From: Verrucomicrobiaceae bacterium
Lineage (GTDB): Bacteria > Verrucomicrobiota > Verrucomicrobiae > Verrucomicrobiales > Akkermansiaceae
NCBI GenBank assembly: GCA_003820635.1
Contig: RPOS01000040.1
Coordinates: 1-24,335 of the forward strand
Direction of reading: 5' to 3'
Length of the DNA: 24,335 nt
Shown: in pieces, positions 8,077-15,468 of the stretch
Position numbering within the stretch: position 1 is the stretch's first letter
How the letters are laid out: every line of letters begins with the position of its first letter
Program-made: the position numbers and the translations under genes
The notes under the pieces: generated by a model
Told to the model about the DNA's origin: nothing
Databases searched by the model: none
The model's input: only the letters and a program-made list of their open reading frames with translations

Positions 8077-8898
8077 ATGCTCCTCCACTTTTACAAAATG
8101 AACGGTGCCGGCAATGACTTCATCGTCATCGACAACCGCGATCTCTCCATCCAGTTCGACGCTGAAACCATCGAGGCCCTCTGCGACCGCCATCGCGGCA
8201 TCGGCGCGGACGGCCTGCTCGCCGTGGAACCCGCCGAGCACGGCGCGGATTTCAAATTCCGCTATTACAATGCCGACGGCGGCGAAGCCGAAATGTGCGG
8301 CAACGGCGCGCGCTGCTTCGGCCGCTTCACCGCCCACCTGACCGAGGAAATCCCGGACCGCGTGACCTTCGAAACCATCGCCGGCACGCTCACCGCCGAA
8401 ATGGTCGGCGAGAACGTCCGCATCGCGATGTCCGAGCCGAAGGATCTCAAGCTCGACACCGGGGCCAGCGTGCCCGGCTTGGATGCCACCCTGCATTTCG
8501 TCAACACCGGCGTGCCACACGTGGTCGCCTTCGTGCCCGGCGGTGAGGCTTTCGAGGAACTCGATGTCTTCACCCACGGCCGCGCCATTCGCCAGCACCC
8601 TGCATTCGCCCCGGCCGGCACCAATGCGAACTTCGCCACCGTGCTCAAGCCCGGCCACATCGAAATCCGCACCTACGAACGCGGCGTGGAGGACGAAACG
8701 CTCGCCTGCGGCACCGGCATGGTCGCCTGCGCCCTTATCCACCACCTGCTCACCAGTGCCCCCTCACCCATCCAGGTGGACGTCGCCGGCGGCGACACGC
8801 TGGAGATCGGCTTCGAAAAATCCGGCGATCGGTCCTTCAAGAACGTCACCCTCACAGGTCCGGCGGATTTCGTCTTCGAGGGCGAGATGGAGATTTGA
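8077..8898 (+). CDS. dapF: diaminopimelate epimerase
   Basis: 273 residues; interconverts LL- and meso-diaminopimelate in lysine and peptidoglycan synthesis in the cytoplasm. The frame is open from 7963, but homology begins at the ATG at 8077 (MLLHFYKMNGAGNDFIVIDN), the usual DapF N-terminus; the 38 residues before it are basic and look non-coding. The two catalytic cysteines are present: Cys74 in EMCGNGARCFG and Cys211 in LACGTGMVACA. The conserved HFVNTGVPH and GTNANFA motifs are also visible. Length is normal for the family. Codon use is strongly C-ending, more biased than in the genes to the left. It is a single gene, convergent with the next one with only 18 bases between stops. Confidence 0.95.
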   Translation: MLLHFYKMNGAGNDFIVIDNRDLSIQFDAETIEALCDRHRGIGADGLLAVEPAEHGADFKFRYYNADGGEAEMCGNGARCFGRFTAHLTEEIPDRVTFETIAGTLTAEMVGENVRIAMSEPKDLKLDTGASVPGLDATLHFVNTGVPHVVAFVPGGEAFEELDVFTHGRAIRQHPAFAPAGTNANFATVLKPGHIEIRTYERGVEDETLACGTGMVACALIHHLLTSAPSPIQVDVAGGDTLEIGFEKSGDRSFKNVTLTGPADFVFEGEMEI

Positions 8899-8916
8899 GT
8901 TTCCCCCCGCACATCT

Positions 8917-9948
8917 TCAGGCGCGGCGCAGGTAGTCGGGCATTTGATCCCGCTGGGACGCCGGCGGCAGCGCGGCGCTGGCAAAGGAAATCACCGCCCC
9001 CACCCCGGCCGCGTGGGCTCCGCCGAGCCGCGGCTCGACCTCGAAGTCCGGAAAACGGTGGCGCGCGCGGTGTTTCAGCCACCAGCTCACCACCACTAGC
9101 AGCAACAGCGCACCGGCCGTAAACACCGCCGGAAGCGCAAAGCGCCGCGCCTGCTCAAGATGCGGCTGGAGCAGCTCCATGACTTTGGATTTTTTCTCAA
9201 GCGGCTTCACCACCCTGGCGGGCGCGGCGATCGCCCCAGCCGGCGGCTCCGTGCCGCCCAGCATCCGCTCCATCCAGTAAATCCGTATCGACATCTGCAC
9301 CAGGAAGGCCTCGAACTGGCGGGCCGGCCCGGTCTGGTTGAGCGCCTGCATCACCGAGCTTTCCAAAGCCCGCCGCTGCTCCGCCAGCGGCAACTTCTCG
9401 GTCAGCGCGGGGCTCAGGCGCAGCACCGTCCTCTCGGGCGCGCCCATGAACCAATGAACCACCGCCGCCGGTCGGCCGGCAGCAAAGAAACGCTCCACCA
9501 GTTCCTCCTCCCGCACCTCCCCGGGGATTTCCTGATCGCCGCCGAAAACATAGACAAACAAATCAATCGCCGAATCGCCCGCGTGGTAATTGAGGAAATC
9601 CAAGCGCTCGCGCTGGTCCACCGGGCTGAGCAACCCTTGCGGATCGACCAGAAACGCCTGCGGCCGCTCGGCGAAGTAGGCCGGCCAGTATTCCTCCGGC
9701 ACCTCACTGCGCGGAACTGCCGCGCCGGAGATGTCCCCAGCTGTCGGCGCTTCGAGTTCCAGCGCCACCGCCTCCGTTTCCGCGCCCTCCCCTTCCGCTG
9801 CATCGCCGACCAGCAACTCGCTTCCCGCCACCCACGCCTCCTCCGGCGGTTGGCCATCCTGCCAGCTCGGCAGCCCCTGCTCCGGCGCGGCAAAGCCAAG
9901 GCCCGCCGCCAGCACGCAGAGGATACCGACCGACCTGGTGCTTTTCAT
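8917..9948 (-). CDS. TPM-domain-like exported membrane protein
   Basis: 343 residues. A strong Shine-Dalgarno (AAGGAGGTGG read on the minus strand, just 5' of 9948) and a good signal peptide (MKSTRSVGILCVLAAGLGFA) fix the start at 9948 although the frame is open further upstream. The region around residues 75-130 (FLVDPQGLLSPVDQRERLDFLNY) recalls the start of TPM/TLP18.3 (YgcG/Psb32/MOLO-1) domains. One transmembrane helix lies at about 268-290 (LPAVFTAGALLLLVVVSWW), followed by a ~50-residue cytoplasmic tail. Its ATG overlaps the stop of the upstream gene as ATGA, so they are coupled. Function unknown; a role with the partner protein at the membrane is an inference from the pairing. The TPM assignment is tentative. 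Confidence 0.65.
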   Translation of the reverse strand: MKSTRSVGILCVLAAGLGFAAPEQGLPSWQDGQPPEEAWVAGSELLVGDAAEGEGAETEAVALELEAPTAGDISGAAVPRSEVPEEYWPAYFAERPQAFLVDPQGLLSPVDQRERLDFLNYHAGDSAIDLFVYVFGGDQEIPGEVREEELVERFFAAGRPAAVVHWFMGAPERTVLRLSPALTEKLPLAEQRRALESSVMQALNQTGPARQFEAFLVQMSIRIYWMERMLGGTEPPAGAIAAPARVVKPLEKKSKVMELLQPHLEQARRFALPAVFTAGALLLLVVVSWWLKHRARHRFPDFEVEPRLGGAHAAGVGAVISFASAALPPASQRDQMPDYLRRA

Positions 9949-10613
9949 TGCACCACCTCCTTGGTCTTGTTTTCCGGGGCTTGGGAAACATTGCGGTGCC
10001 CGGCGCGGATGCGGCGCACCGGGTCGCCGATCATCGCGAGTGGCAGGACCTTGCGCTGGAAATGACCAGGATCCCGCCGCGCCTGGCGGCTGCGCTTGGC
10101 CAGGATGCCCTCCAGATGGAGCAGCGCCCGGACAATCCCGTCCGCATAGCGCCCTTCCAACCAGTAGGCATGGGCGCGGCAAAGGCACTCAAAGGTGTCC
10201 GCCTCCTCCAAAAACGGATCCAGCAGGTAGCCGAAAATGAATCCCGCCGCCTTCGACTCCGGGTCGATCGTCAGGAGGATGCCCGCCTCGTTCGGTTTGT
10301 CCGGCGGCAAGTCCTCAAAGGCCGCGCGGTTCAGCAACCAGAAGCCGAACTGCCGGATGTTGGCCACCTCGCCGAGGGCACCGGTGTGAACCGCCGCGAA
10401 AACCTGTGGAAACCGCCGCGAAATCCGTTCCATCGCCGCCTCCACCTGCTCGCGGTCGCCGCGCTTGAGAATGCCCGCGGTATCGCTCAGGCAGCGCAGT
10501 CTCACCTCCTCCGCCCCGTAGCGCGCATCGGCATCCGCGATCGAAAAGCCACAATGCGGGCACGATTCCGCCGCTCGGTGGATTCGCTGGACGCATCGCG
10601 GGCACTTCATCAT
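9945..10613 (-). CDS. zinc-ribbon protein with TPM-like domain
   Basis: 222 residues from ATG at 10613 (a second ATG follows at 10610). A TTG at 10655 would add 14 residues but overlaps the predicted promoter. The N-terminus is a zinc ribbon, CPRC-x9-CPHC. The remainder has an N-terminal helical part (REQVEAAMERISRRFPQVF) and a TPM-like core (IRQFGFWLLNRAAFE, NEAGILLTIDPESKAAGFIFGYLLDPFL) with a long helix after it. This matches the pattern of TLP18.3/Psb32-type domains, though the usual acidic motif is not obvious. No signal peptide or membrane helix is visible, so it is probably cytoplasmic, in contrast to its coupled partner downstream. The stop overlaps the partner's ATG by 4 bases. Confidence 0.65.
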   Translation of the reverse strand: MMKCPRCVQRIHRAAESCPHCGFSIADADARYGAEEVRLRCLSDTAGILKRGDREQVEAAMERISRRFPQVFAAVHTGALGEVANIRQFGFWLLNRAAFEDLPPDKPNEAGILLTIDPESKAAGFIFGYLLDPFLEEADTFECLCRAHAYWLEGRYADGIVRALLHLEGILAKRSRQARRDPGHFQRKVLPLAMIGDPVRRIRAGHRNVSQAPENKTKEVVQ

Positions 10614-10626
10614 GGCAGGCTGGCGG

Positions 10627-10655
10627 CTTTTACGAAGAACGTCGTAGTTCGTCAA
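10627..10655 (-). promoter_or_regulatory. candidate sigma70-type promoter for the zinc-ribbon/TPM gene pair
   Basis: On the minus strand, TTGACG (10655-10650) and TAAAAG (10632-10627) are separated by exactly 17 bases: 5/6 and 4/6 matches to the consensus. Transcription would start around 10620, only a few bases before ATG 10613, so the leader would be nearly absent. Confidence 0.35.
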
Positions 10656-10782
10656 AGCGAAAGATCAACGATTGCTAGGATTTGGGTTGGCACTCCGCCA
10701 AGACTTCACGCCGCCGCATTTTTTGCGGTTTTCAGGTTTGTCAGCCGGATGGTTTTTCGAAACAGTGCCGTCCTACTTTCGG

Positions 10783-12096
10783 ATGAACCTCGTGGAAAAA
10801 GTCAGGTTGGCCGGCGTCGTGGGCGCGGGCGGTGGTGGGTTTCCCACCCACGTCAAACTCGCCGCCAAGGCGGACACGGTCATCGCCAACGGTGCCGAGT
10901 GTGAACCGCTGCTCCACAAGGATGCCGCGGTGATGGAGCGCTGGGCGGATGACATCGTGCGCGGCATGGTGCTGACCATGGAGGCGGTGGGTGCGAAGGA
11001 CGGCTTCGTCGGCATCAAGGCGAAGAACAAGCACGCGGTGGAGGCGATCGAGGAAGCCTGCAAGGGCACGGCGGTGAAGATTTTCCTGTTAGGAGATTAT
11101 TATCCCGCCGGAGACGAGTATGACCTCGTCTATTCCGTGACCGGCCGCCTGATCCCGCCTGCGGGCATTCCGCTGCATGTGGGCGTGATCGTGGCCAACG
11201 TGGAAACCCTCGCCAACATCACCGCCGCCGCAGAGGGCCGGCCGGTGACCCACAAGACCCTCACGGTGGCCGGCGCGGTGGCCGAGCCGATCACCCTCAC
11301 CGTGCCGCTCGGCGTGACCCTGCGCGACTGCCTCACGGCGGCCGGCGGCTGCACGGTGGATGATCCGGTGCTGGCCATCGGCGGCATGATGATGGGCGAG
11401 CACACCGATGATCTGGACCGCCCGGTGACCAAGACCACCGGCGGCGTGATCGTGCTGCCGCGCAGCCACCACGTCATGGAGCGCAAGTTCAAGCCGGCGA
11501 AGATCCAGAACGCGATCGGCAAGTCCGCCTGCGACCAGTGCCGCTACTGCACCGAGTATTGCCCGCGTTTCCTGCTGGGCTACGCGGTGGAGCCGCACCA
11601 GGTGATGCGCAGCCTGGCCTTCACCTCCACCGGCAAGGAGCACTGGAACCAGTGGGCCGCGCTGTGCTGCTCGTGCGGACTCTGCACGCTCTACGGCTGC
11701 CCGGAGGAACTTTATCCGAAGGAAGCCTGCGACCAATCGAAGGCGGAAATGCGCAAGGACAACATCAAGTGGACCGGCTCGATGGACATCAAGGTCCACC
11801 CGATGCGCGACGGCCGCCGCGTGCCCATCAAGTCCCTGATGCGCAAGCTTTCCATCAGCGAATACGACCACCCGGCGCATTGGACGGCCAGGACCGTGGA
11901 GCCCTCGCGCGTGGTGCTGCCGCTCAAGCAGAGCGCCGGCGTGGGCAACCGCCCGGTCGTGCGCGCCGGCGAGCGCGTGCGGGCCGGCCAGGCGCTTGGC
12001 GAAATTCCGGAAAAAGCCCTCAGTGCCATCATTCACGCACCCTTCGACGCCAGCGTCGCCGAAGTCACCGAACAACACATCATTCTCACCCGCTGA
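10783..12096 (+). CDS. PduS-like / RnfC-like Fe-S flavoprotein (microcompartment-associated electron carrier)
   Basis: 437 residues from ATG 10783 (MNLVEKVRLAGVVGAGGGGFPTHVKLAAKA), the usual start of PduS/RnfC proteins; the frame is open 37 codons further but that part looks unrelated. The N-terminal flavin/NAD(H)-binding RnfC region includes the glycine-rich GAGGGGFPTH and NGAECEPLLHKD. An SLBB-type region follows (~165-220). Two ferredoxin-like [4Fe-4S] motifs are at Cys250/253/256/260 (CDQCRYCTEYC) and Cys295 or 296/298/301/306 (CCSCGLCTLYGC). A C-terminal barrel-sandwich domain has RAGERVRAGQALGEIP. PduS is known as a cobalamin reductase that passes electrons inside the Pdu microcompartment; whether it serves cobalamin or another redox step here is unknown. 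The PduT-like gene follows after 1 base, supporting the assignment. The rare TTA codon at 11088 lies in a TGTTAG word. Confidence 0.88.
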   Translation: MNLVEKVRLAGVVGAGGGGFPTHVKLAAKADTVIANGAECEPLLHKDAAVMERWADDIVRGMVLTMEAVGAKDGFVGIKAKNKHAVEAIEEACKGTAVKIFLLGDYYPAGDEYDLVYSVTGRLIPPAGIPLHVGVIVANVETLANITAAAEGRPVTHKTLTVAGAVAEPITLTVPLGVTLRDCLTAAGGCTVDDPVLAIGGMMMGEHTDDLDRPVTKTTGGVIVLPRSHHVMERKFKPAKIQNAIGKSACDQCRYCTEYCPRFLLGYAVEPHQVMRSLAFTSTGKEHWNQWAALCCSCGLCTLYGCPEELYPKEACDQSKAEMRKDNIKWTGSMDIKVHPMRDGRRVPIKSLMRKLSISEYDHPAHWTARTVEPSRVVLPLKQSAGVGNRPVVRAGERVRAGQALGEIPEKALSAIIHAPFDASVAEVTEQHIILTR

Positions 12097-12097
12097 C

Positions 12098-12649
12098 ATG
12101 ACTGAAAAATCCATCGGCCTCATCGAACTCTCCAGCATCGCCGCCGGCTTCGCGGTGGCGGACTCCATGCTCAAGGCCGCCGAGGTGCGCATCCTGCTCT
12201 CGCGGTCCATCTGCTCCGGCAAATACATGGTGCTCATCGGCGGCGAGGTGTCCGCCGTGGCCTCGGCCATTGCTTCCGGCAAGGAAGCCTCCAACGGCTG
12301 CCTGATCGACACCGTGGTGATCCCGAACATCCACCCGGACGTCTTCACCGCCATGGGCCGCACCCAGCCGCCGCCGGTGGAGGGCGCGCTCGGGATTTTC
12401 GAATCCTTCAACGTGGCCACCCTCATCCTCGGTGCCGACGCCGCGGCCAAGGCGGCCAACGTGCAACTACTCGAAGTGCGCCTCGCCATGGCCATGGGCG
12501 GCAAGGCCTTCTGCACCCTCACCGGCGACGTCGCCTCCGTTCAGGCCGCGGTGAAGGCCGGCTCAGACCTGATCGCCGACGAAGGCCTGCTGGTCAACGC
12601 TGTGGTCATCCCGCGTCCGCACCCGGATGTTTACCGGGAAGTGGTTTGA
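12098..12649 (+). CDS. PduT-like tandem BMC-domain shell protein
   Basis: 183 residues; PduT is 184. Two BMC domains are visible in tandem: residues ~4-85 (KSIGLIELSSIAAGFAVADS ... IDTVVIPNIHPDVF) and ~96-180 (GALGIFESFNVATLILGADA ... VNAVVIPRPHPDVY). Such proteins form trimers that look like the hexagonal shell tiles of bacterial microcompartments. Cys39 (SICSGKYM) aligns with Cys38 of Salmonella PduT, which at the three-fold axis holds a [4Fe-4S] cluster thought to move electrons across the shell. The pairing with a PduS-like partner 1 base upstream fits this electron-transfer role. No other shell gene, aldehyde dehydrogenase or PduL is present in the window, so the rest of the organelle must be encoded elsewhere. 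A strong hairpin ends the transcript. Confidence 0.9.
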   Translation: MTEKSIGLIELSSIAAGFAVADSMLKAAEVRILLSRSICSGKYMVLIGGEVSAVASAIASGKEASNGCLIDTVVIPNIHPDVFTAMGRTQPPPVEGALGIFESFNVATLILGADAAAKAANVQLLEVRLAMAMGGKAFCTLTGDVASVQAAVKAGSDLIADEGLLVNAVVIPRPHPDVYREVV

Positions 12650-12683
12650 GACCCGCCGCGCCCGCAAGAATCATCCGAACACG

Positions 12684-12723
12684 AAACAGCCCGTGGAGCA
12701 GTGATGCTTTCCACGGGCTGTTT
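12684..12723. terminator. bidirectional intrinsic terminator-like hairpin
   Basis: A perfect 14-bp inverted repeat: AAACAGCCCGTGGA (12684-12697) and TCCACGGGCTGTTT (12710-12723) with a 12-base loop. It sits between the convergent pduT-like and TIGR04073 genes, and the A and T ends let it serve both directions. The U-tracts are short. Confidence 0.85.
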
Positions 12724-12749
12724 GGTTGAAGCCTTGATCTAACAGGCGC

Positions 12750-13181
12750 TCAGAATTTCTGGGCGCGCGAGTGGCTGAAGTAGGTTTCAAAACCCAGCTC
12801 CGGCGGAAACTCGGAGAGACCGTCATGCACGTTCATCTCGATGCGGTTGTCCTCGCCGCAACGCTCGTAGGGCGGCTTGAAGGTGCCGCGATGGGTGGGG
12901 CAGGTGAAGGTGAAGAGTTCGTAGAAACCATAGCCGATGCGGCGCATCGCGCGACTGGTGCCGTCCACCGCACCGTAGGTCCAGCCAGCCTTGCGGCCGT
13001 AGGCTTCGTTCTTGCGCACGATCTGCTCGGGAATCTCCATCACCCCGTAGATGATGTTGCTGATCGCACGGCCCAGCTTGCGCTCGGCGGTGTAGGTGGA
13101 GCCTGGCGGCGCATGAATGTCGGCGGCGACGATTCCATAGAGCGAGGCAAAGGCGGCGGCAGTGACCAAGAGTTTTTTCAT
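12750..13181 (-). CDS. exosortase system-associated protein, TIGR04073 family
   Basis: 143 residues. A signal peptide ends near VAA-D (residue ~20; MKKLLVTAAAFASLYGIVAA). The body carries the pattern of the TIGR04073 family: YTAERKLGRAISNIIYGVMEIPEQIVRKNE, then YGAVDGTSRAMRRIGYGFYELFTF. The family is found mainly in bacteria with an exosortase/PEP-CTERM sorting system, but its role is unknown and I see no sorting motif in it. The C-terminal ~45 residues (with PPYERCGEDNRIEMN) look less conserved. Two or three cysteines remain in the exported part. It probably has its own promoter in 13182-13256, though no clear box is seen. Assignment is from memory of the family pattern. Confidence 0.75.
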   Translation of the reverse strand: MKKLLVTAAAFASLYGIVAADIHAPPGSTYTAERKLGRAISNIIYGVMEIPEQIVRKNEAYGRKAGWTYGAVDGTSRAMRRIGYGFYELFTFTCPTHRGTFKPPYERCGEDNRIEMNVHDGLSEFPPELGFETYFSHSRAQKF

Positions 13182-13256
13182 GCTGCGGAGAGGCTACCGA
13201 TCAGGCTTAGGGGTTGGCAACGGGAAATTTCGGATTTTTACGCGGCAGGAAAAATC

Positions 13257-15086
13257 TCATGACTCATGGCCGGTCTCCAACAGCATGGCCGTGCAGGGCG
13301 GGAGGTCCGGCAGTGCCACGCCGGTGTTTTCGAGATCCTCGCGGGCGGCGCGACCGGCCCAATCGGAGTCGAGCCGGTCGGTGAAGGTCCAGGTCCCGCA
13401 GCCGCAGAGGCCGAGAAACATCTGCGCGTCATGAGGGATGCGGATTTTCACGCCGCGCAGGGTTTCGGTGCCATGGAAATTGGCCACCACCAGGAAGGCC
13501 TGGCCGGACTTGCCATCGCGGCGCAGGAAGACATAGAGCCAGTGGCCGGAGCAATCCTCGTCCCCCACCCTGCCGAAGTCCGGGTTCTGCTTGTTGGCAT
13601 GGTTGAGACCGTAGAAGCCGCCGGCGGTGAAGGCGCGGCACTGGGTGGTACGGATGAGCCTGCCATACCATGCGCGCAGGGCCAGCTGCTCTTCCGACAA
13701 GCGGCCGCCGTCATATCTGCCGCCGTTGACCCATTTGCAAAACTCGGGCATCGAGCCGTAATCGAAGATGCTGGTGCGCGCGCCATCGCCGCCGAATCCC
13801 TCCGCGCCAAGCGCCGGCTCACCGACCTCCTGGCCGTGGTAAAGCATGACCGGCCCGCAGCCCATGGTGAAAAGCACGGCGGACACCGGCTTGCCCACCT
13901 TCATGCCGAGGCCGCCCCACACCTGCGGATTGGCCAGGCGCACCTCGTCGTGGTTTTCCGCGTAGCGCAGCGAGCGGTGGAAACGCTTGCCGGTGAAGGT
14001 GAGCGGATCCAGGTCGTTGGCCCATTTCCCCGAGTCATGCATTCCCTCCAGGATATCATATACCGGATCGTCATAGACCGCGTCGAACCCGGCGGCGAGC
14101 AACTCCTCGAGCACATGGCCGCCGGTCAGCTTGGCGGGGTCGTTGTCATAAGCCTCGGCGCAGAAAAACACCTGCGGATCACGCGTGTGGCAGCGTTTCA
14201 CCGCCCAGCGCCAGAACTCCATCGGAATCAGGTGCGCCATGTCCGCGCGGAAGCCGTCCACGCCCAGGCTCTGCCAGTGGGCCAGGACTTGATCCATCGT
14301 GCGCCAGGTTTTCGGCACGTCCTCCGGCGCGGCGTCCGGCCCGGGCAGGTGCGAGGTGTCGCGGCCGGTGGTGAAGTCATGGCCGTAGTTGAGCTTCACC
14401 GTTTCATACCAATCATGAATCGAAGGCGCCCATGAAACCACGTTGTTGCCGGTGACGCGGCCGCAGTGCGTTTCCGCCTCGAAAAGCCCGTCGCAGCCGG
14501 AGTTTCCAGCGGACGGCAGCCTGAGCGGCGGGCCGCCGCCGGGATGGTGCGGCTGGAGATAATAGAAGTGGTTGTCGCGCGAGAAGAACACGCCCTGGTC
14601 GTCACCCGCGCCGAAGGAGAGCTCCGGGCACACGTCCGACTGGTGGGAGCGCGCCACGTGGTTGGGCACGAAGTCGATGATGACCTTGAAGCCGTGCGCC
14701 TTGCAGCGCTCTAACAACTCCCGGAACTCGTCCAGCCGCCGATCCGGGTCCACGGCATAATCCGGACTGACGTCGAAGCAATCCCGGATGGCATAGGGAC
14801 TGCCGGCGAGTCCTTTGAGGATATCCGGATCATCCGCAGGGCGGTTTGGATAAGCCGTGCCGCTCGCCTGCTCCAGCACGCCGGTGAGCCAGAGGTGGGT
14901 GAAACCCATTTCACCGAGTGAACCAAGGGCGGCGGGCGTGATGTCGGCGAATTTCCCGCAGCCGTTTTCCGCGAGCGTGCCGTTAGGCTCGCGGGTCTCG
15001 TTGGTGTTGCCGAACAGGCGCACCATGAGCTGATAGATCACGGGGCGGGTTTTGCACACTGCACGGTTGTGACTCATCGCGAGCAT
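13257..15086 (-). CDS. GH13 (alpha-amylase family) glycoside hydrolase or transglycosidase
   Basis: 609 residues from ATG 15086, chosen because GGCGGA lies 8 bases before it; ATG 15077 (MSHNRAV) and ATG 15119 are alternatives. The GH13 barrel is clear: VIIDFVPNHVARS (region I), DGFRADMAHL with the nucleophile Asp282 (region II), FFCAEAYDN with the acid/base Glu311 (region III), and AENHDEVRLAN with Asp380 (region IV). A C-terminal beta domain follows from about 500 on. No signal peptide is visible, so it should act in the cytoplasm on alpha-glucans such as glycogen or maltodextrins. Substrate and subfamily (amylase, maltogenic enzyme or glucanotransferase) cannot be fixed from sequence. It is on the same strand as, and 42 bases downstream of, a small membrane protein gene. 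One TTA codon lies in a TGTTAG word (14711-14716). Confidence 0.85.
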   Translation of the reverse strand: MLAMSHNRAVCKTRPVIYQLMVRLFGNTNETREPNGTLAENGCGKFADITPAALGSLGEMGFTHLWLTGVLEQASGTAYPNRPADDPDILKGLAGSPYAIRDCFDVSPDYAVDPDRRLDEFRELLERCKAHGFKVIIDFVPNHVARSHQSDVCPELSFGAGDDQGVFFSRDNHFYYLQPHHPGGGPPLRLPSAGNSGCDGLFEAETHCGRVTGNNVVSWAPSIHDWYETVKLNYGHDFTTGRDTSHLPGPDAAPEDVPKTWRTMDQVLAHWQSLGVDGFRADMAHLIPMEFWRWAVKRCHTRDPQVFFCAEAYDNDPAKLTGGHVLEELLAAGFDAVYDDPVYDILEGMHDSGKWANDLDPLTFTGKRFHRSLRYAENHDEVRLANPQVWGGLGMKVGKPVSAVLFTMGCGPVMLYHGQEVGEPALGAEGFGGDGARTSIFDYGSMPEFCKWVNGGRYDGGRLSEEQLALRAWYGRLIRTTQCRAFTAGGFYGLNHANKQNPDFGRVGDEDCSGHWLYVFLRRDGKSGQAFLVVANFHGTETLRGVKIRIPHDAQMFLGLCGCGTWTFTDRLDSDWAGRAAREDLENTGVALPDLPPCTAMLLETGHES

Positions 15087-15128
15087 CCAAACATTCCGCC
15101 GTAAGGCTTGCCAAGCCATGCTTGAACG

Positions 15129-15407
15129 TCAGCGCCTTTTTCCGCCTTCCTCGCGGACCACCGCCAGCGCGTCATAGACGGCAAACAGCATCACCAGGCA
15201 GGTGAGCGCCGCGCAACCGCCCCACCACAGCAGGAACAGCCATGGGCTCGATGCGAGCCAACCGTCCACCAGCCACAGTCCGGCGGCCATCACCAGCAGC
15301 GCCGCAAGCAGCATGCGGCCGATGACTTTGCGCCGCGCCGCGCGGTCGTGCAGGATCGCGCGCGCGATTCCCTTGCAGTCTTCCCATCCGGTCTTGCCCG
15401 CGGCCAT
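15129..15407 (-). CDS. small two-helix membrane protein
   Basis: 92 residues, no family recognised. A basic N-terminus of ~28 residues (DRAARRKVIGR) is followed by two transmembrane helices at about 32-50 (MLLAALLVMAAGLWLVDGW) and 54-78 (PWLFLLWWGGCAALTCLVMLFAVYDAL), then a basic tail (EEGGKRR). It lies between fabH and the GH13 gene on the same strand. The clear hydrophobic pattern and lack of a competing frame favour a real gene. A role is not evident. Confidence 0.65.
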   Translation of the reverse strand: MAAGKTGWEDCKGIARAILHDRAARRKVIGRMLLAALLVMAAGLWLVDGWLASSPWLFLLWWGGCAALTCLVMLFAVYDALAVVREEGGKRR

Positions 15408-15468
15408 GCGGCCAGTCCATCCCGGCTGCTGCCGGCAGCCAAGCCGGAATTCCGGAAAATCCCCGCGC

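Noticed and set aside
10714..10732. Small hairpin CCGCA-TTTTT-TGCGG followed by T4 upstream of the pduS-like gene
   Set aside because: The stem is only 5 bp with an all-T loop; too weak to call an attenuator.
11089..12522. 477-residue minus-strand open frame opposite the pduS/pduT-like genes
   Set aside because: Antisense shadow with His/Arg/Ala-rich low-complexity translation; both plus-strand genes are clearly real.
13266..14435. 389-residue plus-strand open frame opposite the GH13 gene
   Set aside because: The minus strand holds all four GH13 motifs; the plus frame has no recognisable pattern.
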